From an uncultured Prevotellaceae bacterium (GTDB lineage: Bacteria; Bacteroidota; Bacteroidia; Bacteroidales; Bacteroidaceae): DNA of 64,000 nucleotides. The stretch lies in contig CALDLA010000122.1 of the NCBI GenBank assembly GCA_937898415.1, positions 1 to 64,000 on the forward strand, written 5' to 3'. The number at the start of each line of letters is the position of its first letter. Position 1 is the first letter of the stretch. Shown in pieces: positions 42,163 to 50,486 of this stretch. The position numbers and the translations under genes are program-made. The notes beneath the pieces are model-generated. The model did not search any database, was not told where the DNA came from, and was given only the letters and a program-made list of their open reading frames with translations.

Positions 42163-43179
42163 ATGGATACAATTTGGTTTGTGATGACGCACTATGACAT
42201 GAAGCGATTCATGGAATGGCTCAAGACCGAGAACGCGCATCGTCTAAATGAGGGGAAGGCCATCATTGAGCCTTTCTACCCCTATGACTTCCTGAAGGAA
42301 GGCGACGGTGACGTGTCCGAGGACTTTGCCAACATTGTGTTTCTCAAAGCCACCGTGGACGACATCAACAGCCTTGTCAATGATGAGCGAAACACCATCT
42401 CACGCATCAGGCTCAGACACTATTTGGACACCAACGGAGCCTACGCCACCGTCCCCGACAAGATGATGCAGGACTTCCTGGAAGCCTGCGTCAGCTACCG
42501 TGGACGCTTCGAGATCATCCCCTCCATCAGCAGCATCGAGGCCAAGGACAAGGTGAAGATTACCAGCGGCCCCTTTACGGGATACACCGCAATGGTGGAA
42601 CGTGTTCAGCTCTCGCATGGTGCCATCCAGCTGGTGCTGTCCATCCAATTGGTATCAGGAGTGATGAACATACGGATGAACGACGTCGACAAGAGCCAGG
42701 TCACCATCCTCGACCGCGACGCAGCAGGAGCCATACGTACCGACTTCATTGAGTACACCCAGAACCACCTGCTGCACATCCTGGAACGGCGCATCAAGCG
42801 GGACAACGACGACAACAGGAACCGTCAGGATGCCGACATGCTCACCCGGCTCTACCGCTATCGCTACCATGACGTGGAAAACGAGTCGGCCCGACTCCAC
42901 TTCCAGGCCCTGATGCTCATCTGTGCCCATCTGTGCCGCTACAAGGCCGACGAGGCACAATTGCAGGAGAAGTGTCAGGACGCCTTGGCAGACATCAACC
43001 AGCGGAGCGCCTCGAAAGCAGCCACCGACACAAGGGCCTATCTCTGGATAGCTCTTTACATATCGACCCACGACCCCGCCTATCGCGATGCCGCCAAACA
43101 GTATGTGCGTGACTATCAGCCCAAGTCGGTCAAACTACGCAGCTTTGTCTCGCTCATCCGCACCGGGCGGAAAATCTAA
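42163..43179 (+). CDS. NusG/UpxY-like antiterminator with long C-terminal extension
   Basis: 338 residues from the ATG at 42163 (the frame extends to a TTG inside the leader hairpin, which is rejected). N-terminal NusG-like fold: MDTIWFVMTHYDMKRFMEW with later FLKATVDDINSLVND. A KOW-type motif, DKVKITSGPFTGYTAMVERV, is at about residues 128-147. Residues about 190-338 are an unrecognised, mostly helical extension with charged segments (RIKRDNDDNRNRQDADMLTR) not found in ordinary NusG or UpxY (about 170-180 residues). Position at the head of the capsule operon behind a long leader fits a role in processive antitermination of this 21-kb transcript. Confidence 0.75.
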   Translation: MDTIWFVMTHYDMKRFMEWLKTENAHRLNEGKAIIEPFYPYDFLKEGDGDVSEDFANIVFLKATVDDINSLVNDERNTISRIRLRHYLDTNGAYATVPDKMMQDFLEACVSYRGRFEIIPSISSIEAKDKVKITSGPFTGYTAMVERVQLSHGAIQLVLSIQLVSGVMNIRMNDVDKSQVTILDRDAAGAIRTDFIEYTQNHLLHILERRIKRDNDDNRNRQDADMLTRLYRYRYHDVENESARLHFQALMLICAHLCRYKADEAQLQEKCQDALADINQRSASKAATDTRAYLWIALYISTHDPAYRDAAKQYVRDYQPKSVKLRSFVSLIRTGRKI

Positions 43180-43202
43180 AGCTATTTATACCTATTTATA
43201 TA

Positions 43203-44801
43203 ATGAAACTACACCTGAAACTATTTTCGCTGCTGGTCTGCCTGTTGTGCAGTCTGGCGGTGCATGCCATTACCGAGGACGATCTTATGCGTTTGGAGGC
43301 AGACATGCTGGATCATATCAATTCCAATGCGAGAGACTCCTTCATGACCGTTTCTAACCGGTTGAAAGAGGCCGCCAAGGAGGCCGGCAACGAACGGTTG
43401 TTCTATAAGGCTTGGAGCAAACAGGCCGTCTTCGAGGCCATGCACCAGAACTTTGCAAGAGCGGACGAGATATACAGGGAGTTGTCATCATACGCCCAAA
43501 ACGACGGTCCCGTCGGACAATACTTCGCTGCGCATACCAAGGCCACCATTCTGATGCACAAGGACGACTATGCCGGAGCTGAGCAATCCTACCTGAAGGC
43601 CCTGAGCATCCGCCACCAGAACTTCCCGAAGGAGAGTGCCGCCGAAGACCTGCGCGAACTGATGAAACTGGCCTATCTGCGCGGCGACAACGAGACAGCC
43701 AGAAGATACGCCAACCAACTGCTGGCCGAGCCCAACCTGGCTCCCCATCATAAGGGAAGGACACTGTACCGCCTCTGTCAGATGGCCTTCGAGGAGGACG
43801 ACGTCGAGGAGTACAACCACATCTATGAGGAAATGAAGAGACTGATGCAGACAAACGGCATCAGGTCAACCAACCTCTACACCGAGGTCAACTACCACAT
43901 CATCAACGGCGACTACAAGCAGGCCCTGCGACTGGCCGACTGGCTGTCGCCCGACACCTGTGCCGAACGAAAAGCCATCATCTATCACCGGATGGGCGAC
44001 AACGAGAAGGCCTATCAGTACATGGCCCAATATAAGCACATCTGTGACTCCCTGACACGTGTCAGCCACTCCAATGTCGTAGCCAACCTCTATCTGCGAA
44101 TGAACAACGACCGGCTGCGACTGGAGCGCGAGGTACTGAAACACCAGAACGACCAGCTGCACAGCCGTTTCTACATCATCGGCGGTATCGTGCTCATCTT
44201 CATCCTGCTGTTCTTCCTCTACAAGGGACGCAGGGCCATCAAGGGACTACGGCACGACAACATGATGCTGAACTACGGCAAGAAAGATGCCGAGAGAGCC
44301 ATCAAGGACCTGAACGAGCTGTCATTCTATGAGAGCAAGTCAGAAATAGATCTTGCGACGCCCATAAAGGTCAACGAACTGTGTAACCGACTGACGGAGG
44401 ACACGCAGAAGATCTGCCACAAGAGCGTCTCAACCGTCTACATGACCAGCCTGAGCGACGACTTTGAAATCAAGACAAACCCCGACGCATTGGAGAAACT
44501 GCTGACGCACCTGCTGAACTATGCGTCACGTTTCACCTATAATGGCACCATCAAGCTGGAATGCGTCGAGGATGGGGATAGTGTCAAGTTCAGCGTCACC
44601 GACACCAGCGCCGGTCTCGGCAACAAGTCGAAGGACCACTTCGTCGGCATGTTCGCCGAGCAGGACAACTCCATCCGCTACGTCGGCATGAACTTCAACA
44701 TCTGCCAGTCCATCACCCGTCTGCTCCATGGCCGCATCTGGCACGACGTCGCCTACAACAAAGGCACCCGTTTCTGCTTTGAGATTCCAAAAGAACCGTA
44801 A
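43203..44801 (+). CDS. TPR membrane protein with degenerate histidine-kinase ATPase domain
   Basis: 532 residues. Signal peptide 1-22 (LFSLLVCLLCSLAVHA), TPR-like helical repeats in the periplasm (about 30-310: AEQSYLKALSIRHQNF, YKQALRLADWL), a membrane helix (FYIIGGIVLIFILLFFLY, about 322-339), a short helix pair and a C-terminal HATPase_c-like fold. The ATP-binding motifs are eroded: the N box is LLTHLLNYASRFT, G1 is DTSAGLG instead of DTGxGI, and the GTGLGL segment is YVGMNFNIC. No H-box histidine with the usual context is seen. Probably a non-catalytic sensor or signalling partner. It lies 23 bp after the antiterminator and 7 bp before wza. Confidence 0.75.
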   Translation: MKLHLKLFSLLVCLLCSLAVHAITEDDLMRLEADMLDHINSNARDSFMTVSNRLKEAAKEAGNERLFYKAWSKQAVFEAMHQNFARADEIYRELSSYAQNDGPVGQYFAAHTKATILMHKDDYAGAEQSYLKALSIRHQNFPKESAAEDLRELMKLAYLRGDNETARRYANQLLAEPNLAPHHKGRTLYRLCQMAFEEDDVEEYNHIYEEMKRLMQTNGIRSTNLYTEVNYHIINGDYKQALRLADWLSPDTCAERKAIIYHRMGDNEKAYQYMAQYKHICDSLTRVSHSNVVANLYLRMNNDRLRLEREVLKHQNDQLHSRFYIIGGIVLIFILLFFLYKGRRAIKGLRHDNMMLNYGKKDAERAIKDLNELSFYESKSEIDLATPIKVNELCNRLTEDTQKICHKSVSTVYMTSLSDDFEIKTNPDALEKLLTHLLNYASRFTYNGTIKLECVEDGDSVKFSVTDTSAGLGNKSKDHFVGMFAEQDNSIRYVGMNFNICQSITRLLHGRIWHDVAYNKGTRFCFEIPKEP

Positions 44802-44808
44802 AAGAAAG

Positions 44809-45642
44809 ATGAAGAAACATATCAGATTACTATATATAATAGGTATGTCATGTTGGCTGGCCAGTTGTTCAACGCCAAAAAACGTGGCATATTTCCAGAA
44901 TGCTGAGGCCATTCGGGGAATGACACTGCAAGATGAGCAGCCTTTACGACTACGTCCTAAAGACAAAATCAACATTGTCATCAATACGGCAGACCCATTA
45001 TTGCTGAGTCAGTTTAACCTTACTGCCGTCACTGGTAGCATACGCTCTTTAGGTTCTTCGACTACACCCAAAACTACTGCTGGCAGTACGAGTGGCAATA
45101 GCGCTGCCCAGTTGCTGGCCTATACGGTTGATGAACAAGGCGATATCAATTTCCCGGTATTAGGCAAGGTTGCTGTTGGAGGCAAGACACGACAGGAGGT
45201 AGCCGAACATATTCGTTCCCGTCTGATTGAACGCGACTTGGTAAGAGATCCGATAGTGACAGTAGAATATGTTAATTTGAGTGTGAAGATATTAGGCGAA
45301 GTGAACCACCCGGGACACATAGATATAACGAAGGATTATTTTACAATCATTGATGCGATAGCAGATGCGGGTGATTTGACGATTAACGGACAGCGTGAAA
45401 ATGTAATGGTAATGCGCGAAGTGGATGGTGAGGACCAAACATACGTCATTAATCTTTGCGACCGTCAGGATATGCTCACATCCCCAGCCTACTATTTACA
45501 ACAAAACGATGTCATCTACGTGACACCAAACTCAAAAAAGAAGCGAGATGCCAGATCTGCTGGTAACGTCTTCAACCAGCCCTCTATCTGGATTTCCCTT
45601 GCCTCTCTTTTAACCACCATTACGGCTCTCATAATAAGATGA
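44809..45642 (+). CDS. Outer-membrane polysaccharide export lipoprotein (Wza-like)
   Basis: 277 residues from the ATG at 44809. Lipobox CWLASC followed by STPKNVAYFQN, the standard start of Bacteroidota capsule exporters. Poly_export domain: LRPKDKINIVINTADP, EQGDINFPVLGKV; SLBB domain: VKILGEVNHPGHI, DLTINGQRENVMV. A final hydrophobic stretch (IWISLASLLTTITALII) is the membrane-crossing end. It forms the outer-membrane exit channel working with the Wzc-like protein, whose start overlaps by ATGA. Confidence 0.92.
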   Translation: MKKHIRLLYIIGMSCWLASCSTPKNVAYFQNAEAIRGMTLQDEQPLRLRPKDKINIVINTADPLLLSQFNLTAVTGSIRSLGSSTTPKTTAGSTSGNSAAQLLAYTVDEQGDINFPVLGKVAVGGKTRQEVAEHIRSRLIERDLVRDPIVTVEYVNLSVKILGEVNHPGHIDITKDYFTIIDAIADAGDLTINGQRENVMVMREVDGEDQTYVINLCDRQDMLTSPAYYLQQNDVIYVTPNSKKKRDARSAGNVFNQPSIWISLASLLTTITALIIR

Positions 45643-47816
45643 ATAATCAGGCTTCAGATAGTTTTATCACAATATCCGATCTCTATCGTTTATGTTTTGC
45701 ACGATGGAGATGGTTTGTTGTTGTGATTTCAGCAGCTCTTTTCTTTGCGGTATGTTATCTTATAAAGACACCTTTCTTATATACACGAAAAGCTGTTGTC
45801 ATGGTGCGCGAAGAAAGTATGGGTAAAAATACCACTGAGAAAAACGGTGATGAATTTAGCAACATAGGCTTTGTTGAGCAAAAGAATAATGTCAACAATG
45901 TCATACGTCATTATAAATCACTTGATGTTCTCATAGAGGTGGCCCACCGTCTTGATTCGACCCTGAAGGATGGCTATCTTGTCTACAAAGCTGAAGAAAT
46001 CCAGTCACGGCTGACTATTGAGAATGAAGATGAACGTTCTACGATCCTCGATATCACCTACCGTGATTATTCAACACCGAAAGCAGCTTTTGTACTCTCA
46101 TTGATTCTTCAGGTCTATAAAGAAAAATGGATAGAGGGTAAACGTCAGGCGACTCTCAATACGTCACAATTCATTGACTCGCGACTTGAATTGCTTGAAC
46201 ACGAGCTTGATATCGTCGATGACAGCATCGCGCATTATAAAAGTCGGTACGGCATTACTGATTTAGGACGCGTTAGCGATCTTTATTTACAGCAACAAAG
46301 TTCATCTGATGCAGAAATTCTTAGGCTGACAAACCAAAAGTCAATGGCTGAATTTATTCGTGGCTTGCTCGAACATGAATCATCGGAGCCTCAGCTGTTG
46401 TTAGTTAACTCAGGCATCAACAATAGCATTTTGGAGGCTCAAATATCGCTCTATAATAGCTTGCTGATGCAATTGCAGAGTCATCAAAACTACACATCAT
46501 CCCAAAACCCACTGATTCTGAACCAAGAGAAGGAACTGGAGGCCTTACGCAAGAGGATACTTGAGAATATTAAAAATCATATTCATACGATTGATATCCA
46601 GCTTAGTTCACTGACTGACTATTACGATGAAGTCACATCAAAGGTCATCTCTAATCCCTCTCAGGCCAAGCATTTGGCAACGATAGAACGCGAAAGGAAA
46701 GTGAAGGAAAGTCTTTACATGTTCCTGTTGCAGAAGAAAGAAGAGAATGAGATAAGCATCACCTACAACTCAGATAACACAGTCATTCTGGAACAGCCCC
46801 ATGGCAGCGGCAAGCCCACATCCCCCAAACGGTTACAAGTCCTTCTTGCAGCTCTTTTTATAGGCTTTCTTGGACCCGTTACCGTCATATTCCTGCGTGC
46901 ATCATTTGACAACAATGTCCGCGACCGCCATGATGTCGAGCGTCATTGTGAGATCCCTTTCCTTGGAGAAGTTCCCTACTCTGGGAGTGAGCATAGCATT
47001 GATAGATTATTGACACGTCTCGGGATAGTGCCCAAGACAAAGTCAAGCGGTATTGTTGTCGGTCAGGATATGCTCAACGCCTCCAACGAGGCATTCCGAG
47101 TCCTGCGAAATAATATGGATGCTAGTTTTGCCGGTAAATTCCTTAACGAAGGAGGTAAGTCGTATCTTATCAAATCTACTCAGATAGAAGTTGGCAAGAC
47201 CTTTGTGGCTATGAATTTAGCATTGATTAGGGCAATCGGCGGAGAGCGTGTCCTATTCATCGACGGAGACCTCCGTCAGGCATCTGCCTCACGATTATGG
47301 TGTACCCCTTTATTAGGTTTGACAGACTATCTCAATGGAGATGAGGAAGATTACCGCAAACTGCTGTTTCATCCTAAAGAATCTCCAATGCTGGATGTTC
47401 TGCCCACAGGTGCCTTACCCACCAATCCGACGGAACTGTTGAAAAGTCCCTTGCTTGAGCAACTTCTCCTTACTGCCAAAGCGCATTATGACTGTATCTT
47501 CATTGACAGTCCAACATCTGGCATGTTGGCAGATGCCGATATTATAGAACGCGCTGTCGATTGTACGATTTTCGTTATCCGTGCAGGTCATTTTAATCGT
47601 AATCTATTAAATGAAATCAGTCAAGTTCAGGCCACCAATAGTGAGAGCAAACTGCAGTATATCATTCTGAACGGTGTAAGCATCGATGCCCGTTATGGCT
47701 ATACTTATCTGCATAAATACGAAAGGAGTGAAAAAGATAAGAACACGGTAGAAATAAGCCCCAAAACCATCTTATTGAACAAGATCATATTCAAAAAGAA
47801 ACATCAACATTCATAG
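45639..47816 (+). CDS. Polysaccharide co-polymerase / tyrosine autokinase (Wzc-like)
   Basis: 725 residues. Wzz domain with first membrane helix (WFVVVISAALFFAVCYLI, about 25-42), a long coiled-coil/GNVR region (about 80-390), second membrane helix (LQVLLAALFIGFLGPVTVIFL), then the BY-kinase domain: Walker A IEVGKTFVAMNLA, Walker A' LFIDGDLRQAS, Walker B CIFIDSPTSG. The C-terminal tail has a modest tyrosine cluster (ARYGYTYLHKYERS). It controls chain length and export by cycles of tyrosine phosphorylation in the inner membrane. The residues ahead of VGKT are STQIE rather than the usual glycine-containing loop, a minor deviation. Confidence 0.92.
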   Translation: MNNQASDSFITISDLYRLCFARWRWFVVVISAALFFAVCYLIKTPFLYTRKAVVMVREESMGKNTTEKNGDEFSNIGFVEQKNNVNNVIRHYKSLDVLIEVAHRLDSTLKDGYLVYKAEEIQSRLTIENEDERSTILDITYRDYSTPKAAFVLSLILQVYKEKWIEGKRQATLNTSQFIDSRLELLEHELDIVDDSIAHYKSRYGITDLGRVSDLYLQQQSSSDAEILRLTNQKSMAEFIRGLLEHESSEPQLLLVNSGINNSILEAQISLYNSLLMQLQSHQNYTSSQNPLILNQEKELEALRKRILENIKNHIHTIDIQLSSLTDYYDEVTSKVISNPSQAKHLATIERERKVKESLYMFLLQKKEENEISITYNSDNTVILEQPHGSGKPTSPKRLQVLLAALFIGFLGPVTVIFLRASFDNNVRDRHDVERHCEIPFLGEVPYSGSEHSIDRLLTRLGIVPKTKSSGIVVGQDMLNASNEAFRVLRNNMDASFAGKFLNEGGKSYLIKSTQIEVGKTFVAMNLALIRAIGGERVLFIDGDLRQASASRLWCTPLLGLTDYLNGDEEDYRKLLFHPKESPMLDVLPTGALPTNPTELLKSPLLEQLLLTAKAHYDCIFIDSPTSGMLADADIIERAVDCTIFVIRAGHFNRNLLNEISQVQATNSESKLQYIILNGVSIDARYGYTYLHKYERSEKDKNTVEISPKTILLNKIIFKKKHQHS

Positions 47817-47818
47817 AT

Positions 47819-48319
47819 ATGTATACAGTTCATCCATCCAGCTATATCGACGATGGTGTCACGATTGGCGAAGGCACGAAAATCTGGCATTTTTGTCATG
47901 TTCAGAAAGGAGCCGTCATCGGCGAGAATTGCTCTTTAGGGCAAAACGTGAATATCGGCAACAATGTGAAAATCGGCAATGGTGTCCGAATCCAGAACAA
48001 TGTCTCGGTCTACGAAGGCGTGGAACTCGAAGACAACGTGTTCTGTGGACCTTCTTGTGTGTTTACCAATGTCCTTGTGCCACGGGCTCACTTCCCGGTG
48101 CATGGAAAGTACAATAAGACGTTAATCAAGGAAGGTGCCTCATTGGGTGCCAACTGCACCATCGTCTGCGGTCATACCGTTGGCCGTGGTGCCATGATTG
48201 CCGCTGGTGCTGTGGTTACTAAGGACGTACCCGACTTTGCCCTGATGGCTGGTGTCCCTGCTCGCCAGATTGGCACCGTCAACGAACAAGGAGAAATCGT
48301 TGAAAGAGTGAAGAGTTAG
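47819..48319 (+). CDS. WlbB/WbpD-type UDP-3-aminosugar N-acetyltransferase
   Basis: 166 residues of left-handed beta-helix hexapeptide repeats (VTIGEGTKIWHFCHVQKGAV, CSLGQNVNIGNNVKIGNGV). The segments QNNVSVYEGVELEDNVFCGP, FTNVLVPRAH and GASLGANCTIVCGHTVG match WlbB/WbpD, which acetylate the 3-amino group of UDP-GlcNAc(3N)A. The next gene is the matching WlbC/WbpE-type aminotransferase, which strengthens the call. The C-terminal ERVKS and the stop codon are encoded by the start of the 7-bp repeat array that follows. Confidence 0.82.
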   Translation: MYTVHPSSYIDDGVTIGEGTKIWHFCHVQKGAVIGENCSLGQNVNIGNNVKIGNGVRIQNNVSVYEGVELEDNVFCGPSCVFTNVLVPRAHFPVHGKYNKTLIKEGASLGANCTIVCGHTVGRGAMIAAGAVVTKDVPDFALMAGVPARQIGTVNEQGEIVERVKS

Positions 48320-48384
48320 GAGTGAAGAGTGAAGAGTTGAGAGTGAAGAGTTAAGAATTAAGAGTTAAGAGTTAAGAGTTAAGA
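48308..48384 (+). repeat. Eleven 7-bp repeats filling the gap between two sugar genes
   Basis: Exact 7-bp steps from 48308: GTGAAGA, GTTAGGA, GTGAAGA, GTGAAGA, GTTGAGA, GTGAAGA, GTTAAGA, ATTAAGA, then GTTAAGA three times. The first two units encode the end and stop of the acetyltransferase; the last ends 6 bp before the ATG of the aminotransferase. The later units carry TAA in all frames. Confidence 0.92.
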
Positions 48385-48390
48385 ATTATT

Positions 48391-49521
48391 ATGCAATTCA
48401 GAGATTTAGCGAAACAATACCAGATATTAAAGGCTGATATTGATAATGCCATGCTGAGCGTGGCTACAGGGGCTCATTATATCATGGGGCCTCAAGTAAA
48501 GGAGTTAGAACAGCAATTAGCCGAGTACACTGGTGTCAAGCATTGTCTGACCTGTGCTAACGGTACCGATGCCCTTACCTTGGCATTGAAAGCCTGGGGC
48601 ATCGGTGAAGGCGATGCCGTGTTTGTTCCCGATTTCACCTTCTTCGCCTCTGCCGAGGTGGTTGCATTGGAGGGAGCCACCCCCGTGTTTGTCGATGTGG
48701 ATGAAAATACCTTCAACATCGACGTTCAAAGTTTGGAGAAGGCCATCCAGCAGACGTTGGCTGAAGGGAAACTTACTCCGAAAGTGGTGGTGGCCGTCGA
48801 CCTGTTCGGCCTTCCCGCCAACTATCCCCTTGTCAAGGAGATGGCCAAGAAATACAACCTGCTGATATTGGAAGACGGTGCCCAGGGATTCGGTGGCAGC
48901 ATCAACGGCCAGAAAGCCTGCTCGTTCGGTGACATCGCCACTACGTCATTCTTCCCCGCCAAGCCCCTCGGCTGCTATGGCGATGGCGGTGCTGTATTCA
49001 CCGACAACGACGAATGGGCACAGCTCATGAATTCCTATCGGGTACATGGTAAGGGAACTGACAAGTACGACAATGTCCGCATCGGCATGAACTCCCGCCT
49101 TGACACCATGCAGGCCGCTATCCTTCAGGTGAAGTTGCAAGCCTTCGACAAAGAGGTGGAAGCCGTAAACGAGGCTGCCAAACAATACACGGAGTTGCTG
49201 AAGGATATTGTTAAGACGCCCGTCATCCCAGCGGGGTTCGGATCCAGCTGGGCACAGTACACCTTACAGCTGCCCGACGAGGCCAAACGCAATGCTCTAC
49301 AGGCTGCTCTGAAAGAGGCCGGCATTCCGTCCATGGTTTACTACCCCAAACCCATGCACCTTCAGACTGCTTTCAAGAGCATTGTCCAGCCTACCGGTTG
49401 TAACTGCGAGGTAGCCGAAAGGTTGTGCAAGACGGTACTGTCACTGCCTATGCATCCCTATATCACATCAGCAGACATTGAGTTCATCTGCTCAACGCTC
49501 ATCGCTTCGCTTTCTCGTTAA
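48391..49521 (+). CDS. DegT/DnrJ/EryC1-family sugar aminotransferase (WlbC/WbpE type)
   Basis: 376 residues. PLP-dependent fold: CANGTDALTLALKAWGIGEGD, PDFTFFASAEVV, VDLFGLPANY, EDGAQGFGG and the PLP lysine in SFFPAKPLGCYGDGGAVF; RVHGKGTDKYDNVRIGMNSR follows. WbpE/WlbC transfer an amino group to C3 of UDP-2-acetamido-2-deoxy-3-oxo-glucuronate, making the substrate of the preceding acetyltransferase. The dehydrogenases of the pathway (WbpA, WbpB/WlbA) are not in the window and would have to be elsewhere. Confidence 0.85.
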   Translation: MQFRDLAKQYQILKADIDNAMLSVATGAHYIMGPQVKELEQQLAEYTGVKHCLTCANGTDALTLALKAWGIGEGDAVFVPDFTFFASAEVVALEGATPVFVDVDENTFNIDVQSLEKAIQQTLAEGKLTPKVVVAVDLFGLPANYPLVKEMAKKYNLLILEDGAQGFGGSINGQKACSFGDIATTSFFPAKPLGCYGDGGAVFTDNDEWAQLMNSYRVHGKGTDKYDNVRIGMNSRLDTMQAAILQVKLQAFDKEVEAVNEAAKQYTELLKDIVKTPVIPAGFGSSWAQYTLQLPDEAKRNALQAALKEAGIPSMVYYPKPMHLQTAFKSIVQPTGCNCEVAERLCKTVLSLPMHPYITSADIEFICSTLIASLSR

Positions 49522-49542
49522 TCCGCTCAGCAGCTCTCTTCT

Positions 49543-50442
49543 ATGAAAGTTTGTATTAAAGACAAGCTCAATCACATTCCTCACCTAAATGATTTCCTTG
49601 ATCAGTGGAATCATGAAATGCAGATAGGTGACCAGCTGGATTGTGTGGCTTTTACAAACCGGCAGGAGTTTACTGCTATCAAGAAGAGACTACCACCATT
49701 CATTGGGAGTTTCGTCGTCATCTTGACCTATATTTGGCATGAGATGTTCCCAAAGATGGACGTAACCCGAAAGCTTTACTTTTTCATTACGGGTGAACGC
49801 CACCGTACTTATAGCTATACCGAGATACTGGGCAGAATCTGTAGAGCCGGATTCAAAATTGTTTTTGAAGAGAGAAAAGACGGAGCCTTGCATGTCATTG
49901 CCGAGAAGAGGTCTGAACCGTTAGAAAGAAACGACACCTGCGAATCACCCATACTGAGGATGAAACGCGTTGGCAAGGATGGCCGGTGGATTGAGGTTTA
50001 TAAATTCCGGACGATGCACAGCTATTCCCAGTACTTGCAGGATTATGTGTACGAAAAGAACAAGTTGAATAAAAGTGGCAAGTTAGCCAACGACTTCCGT
50101 GTCAATATCTGGGGTGTCATGCTCCGTCCTATCTGGCTTGACGAACTCCCCATGCTGTGGAATGTGTTGCAGGGCGATATGAAATGGGTCGGTGTCCGCC
50201 CGTTGACCGAGCATTTCTACTCACTCTACACTCCCGAGATGCAAATCCTTCGCACCAAGGTAAAGCCAGGCATGTTGCCGCCTTTCTATTATGAGAAGAA
50301 GACCCCTGTAGGGCTGGATGAAATTCAAGAATCGGAGCGTCGTTACATTGAGTCTTATTTAAAGCATCCGTTCCTCACTGACTGGCGGTACTTCTGGGGG
50401 ACCGTCTACAATATCCTTATCAAGATGAAACGCAGTAAGTAA
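49543..50442 (+). CDS. Bacterial sugar transferase (priming polyprenyl-phosphate transferase)
   Basis: 299 residues. The C-terminal half is the PF02397 core: LRMKRVGKDGRWIEVYKFRTM, ANDFRVNIWGVMLR, WLDELPMLWNVLQGDMKWVGVRPL (two blocks) and KVKPGMLPPFYYEKK. The N-terminal half (RHRTYSYTEILGRICRAGF) matches the extra domain found in a Bacteroidota subfamily; only one weak hydrophobic stretch (FIGSFVVILTYIW) is seen. It probably transfers the first sugar phosphate to undecaprenyl phosphate at the inner membrane. The N-terminus may be shorter than in relatives. Confidence 0.85.
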   Translation: MKVCIKDKLNHIPHLNDFLDQWNHEMQIGDQLDCVAFTNRQEFTAIKKRLPPFIGSFVVILTYIWHEMFPKMDVTRKLYFFITGERHRTYSYTEILGRICRAGFKIVFEERKDGALHVIAEKRSEPLERNDTCESPILRMKRVGKDGRWIEVYKFRTMHSYSQYLQDYVYEKNKLNKSGKLANDFRVNIWGVMLRPIWLDELPMLWNVLQGDMKWVGVRPLTEHFYSLYTPEMQILRTKVKPGMLPPFYYEKKTPVGLDEIQESERRYIESYLKHPFLTDWRYFWGTVYNILIKMKRSK

Positions 50443-50486
50443 AATAGCGTTCACCATTTATAGAGTAAAAGGAAATATTATTAGCA

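Noticed and set aside
45639..47816. Wzc as an inactive kinase because of its unusual Walker A lead-in
   Set aside because: The GKT, A' and B motifs are all present and E. coli Wzc also departs from the textbook loop, so activity is likely.
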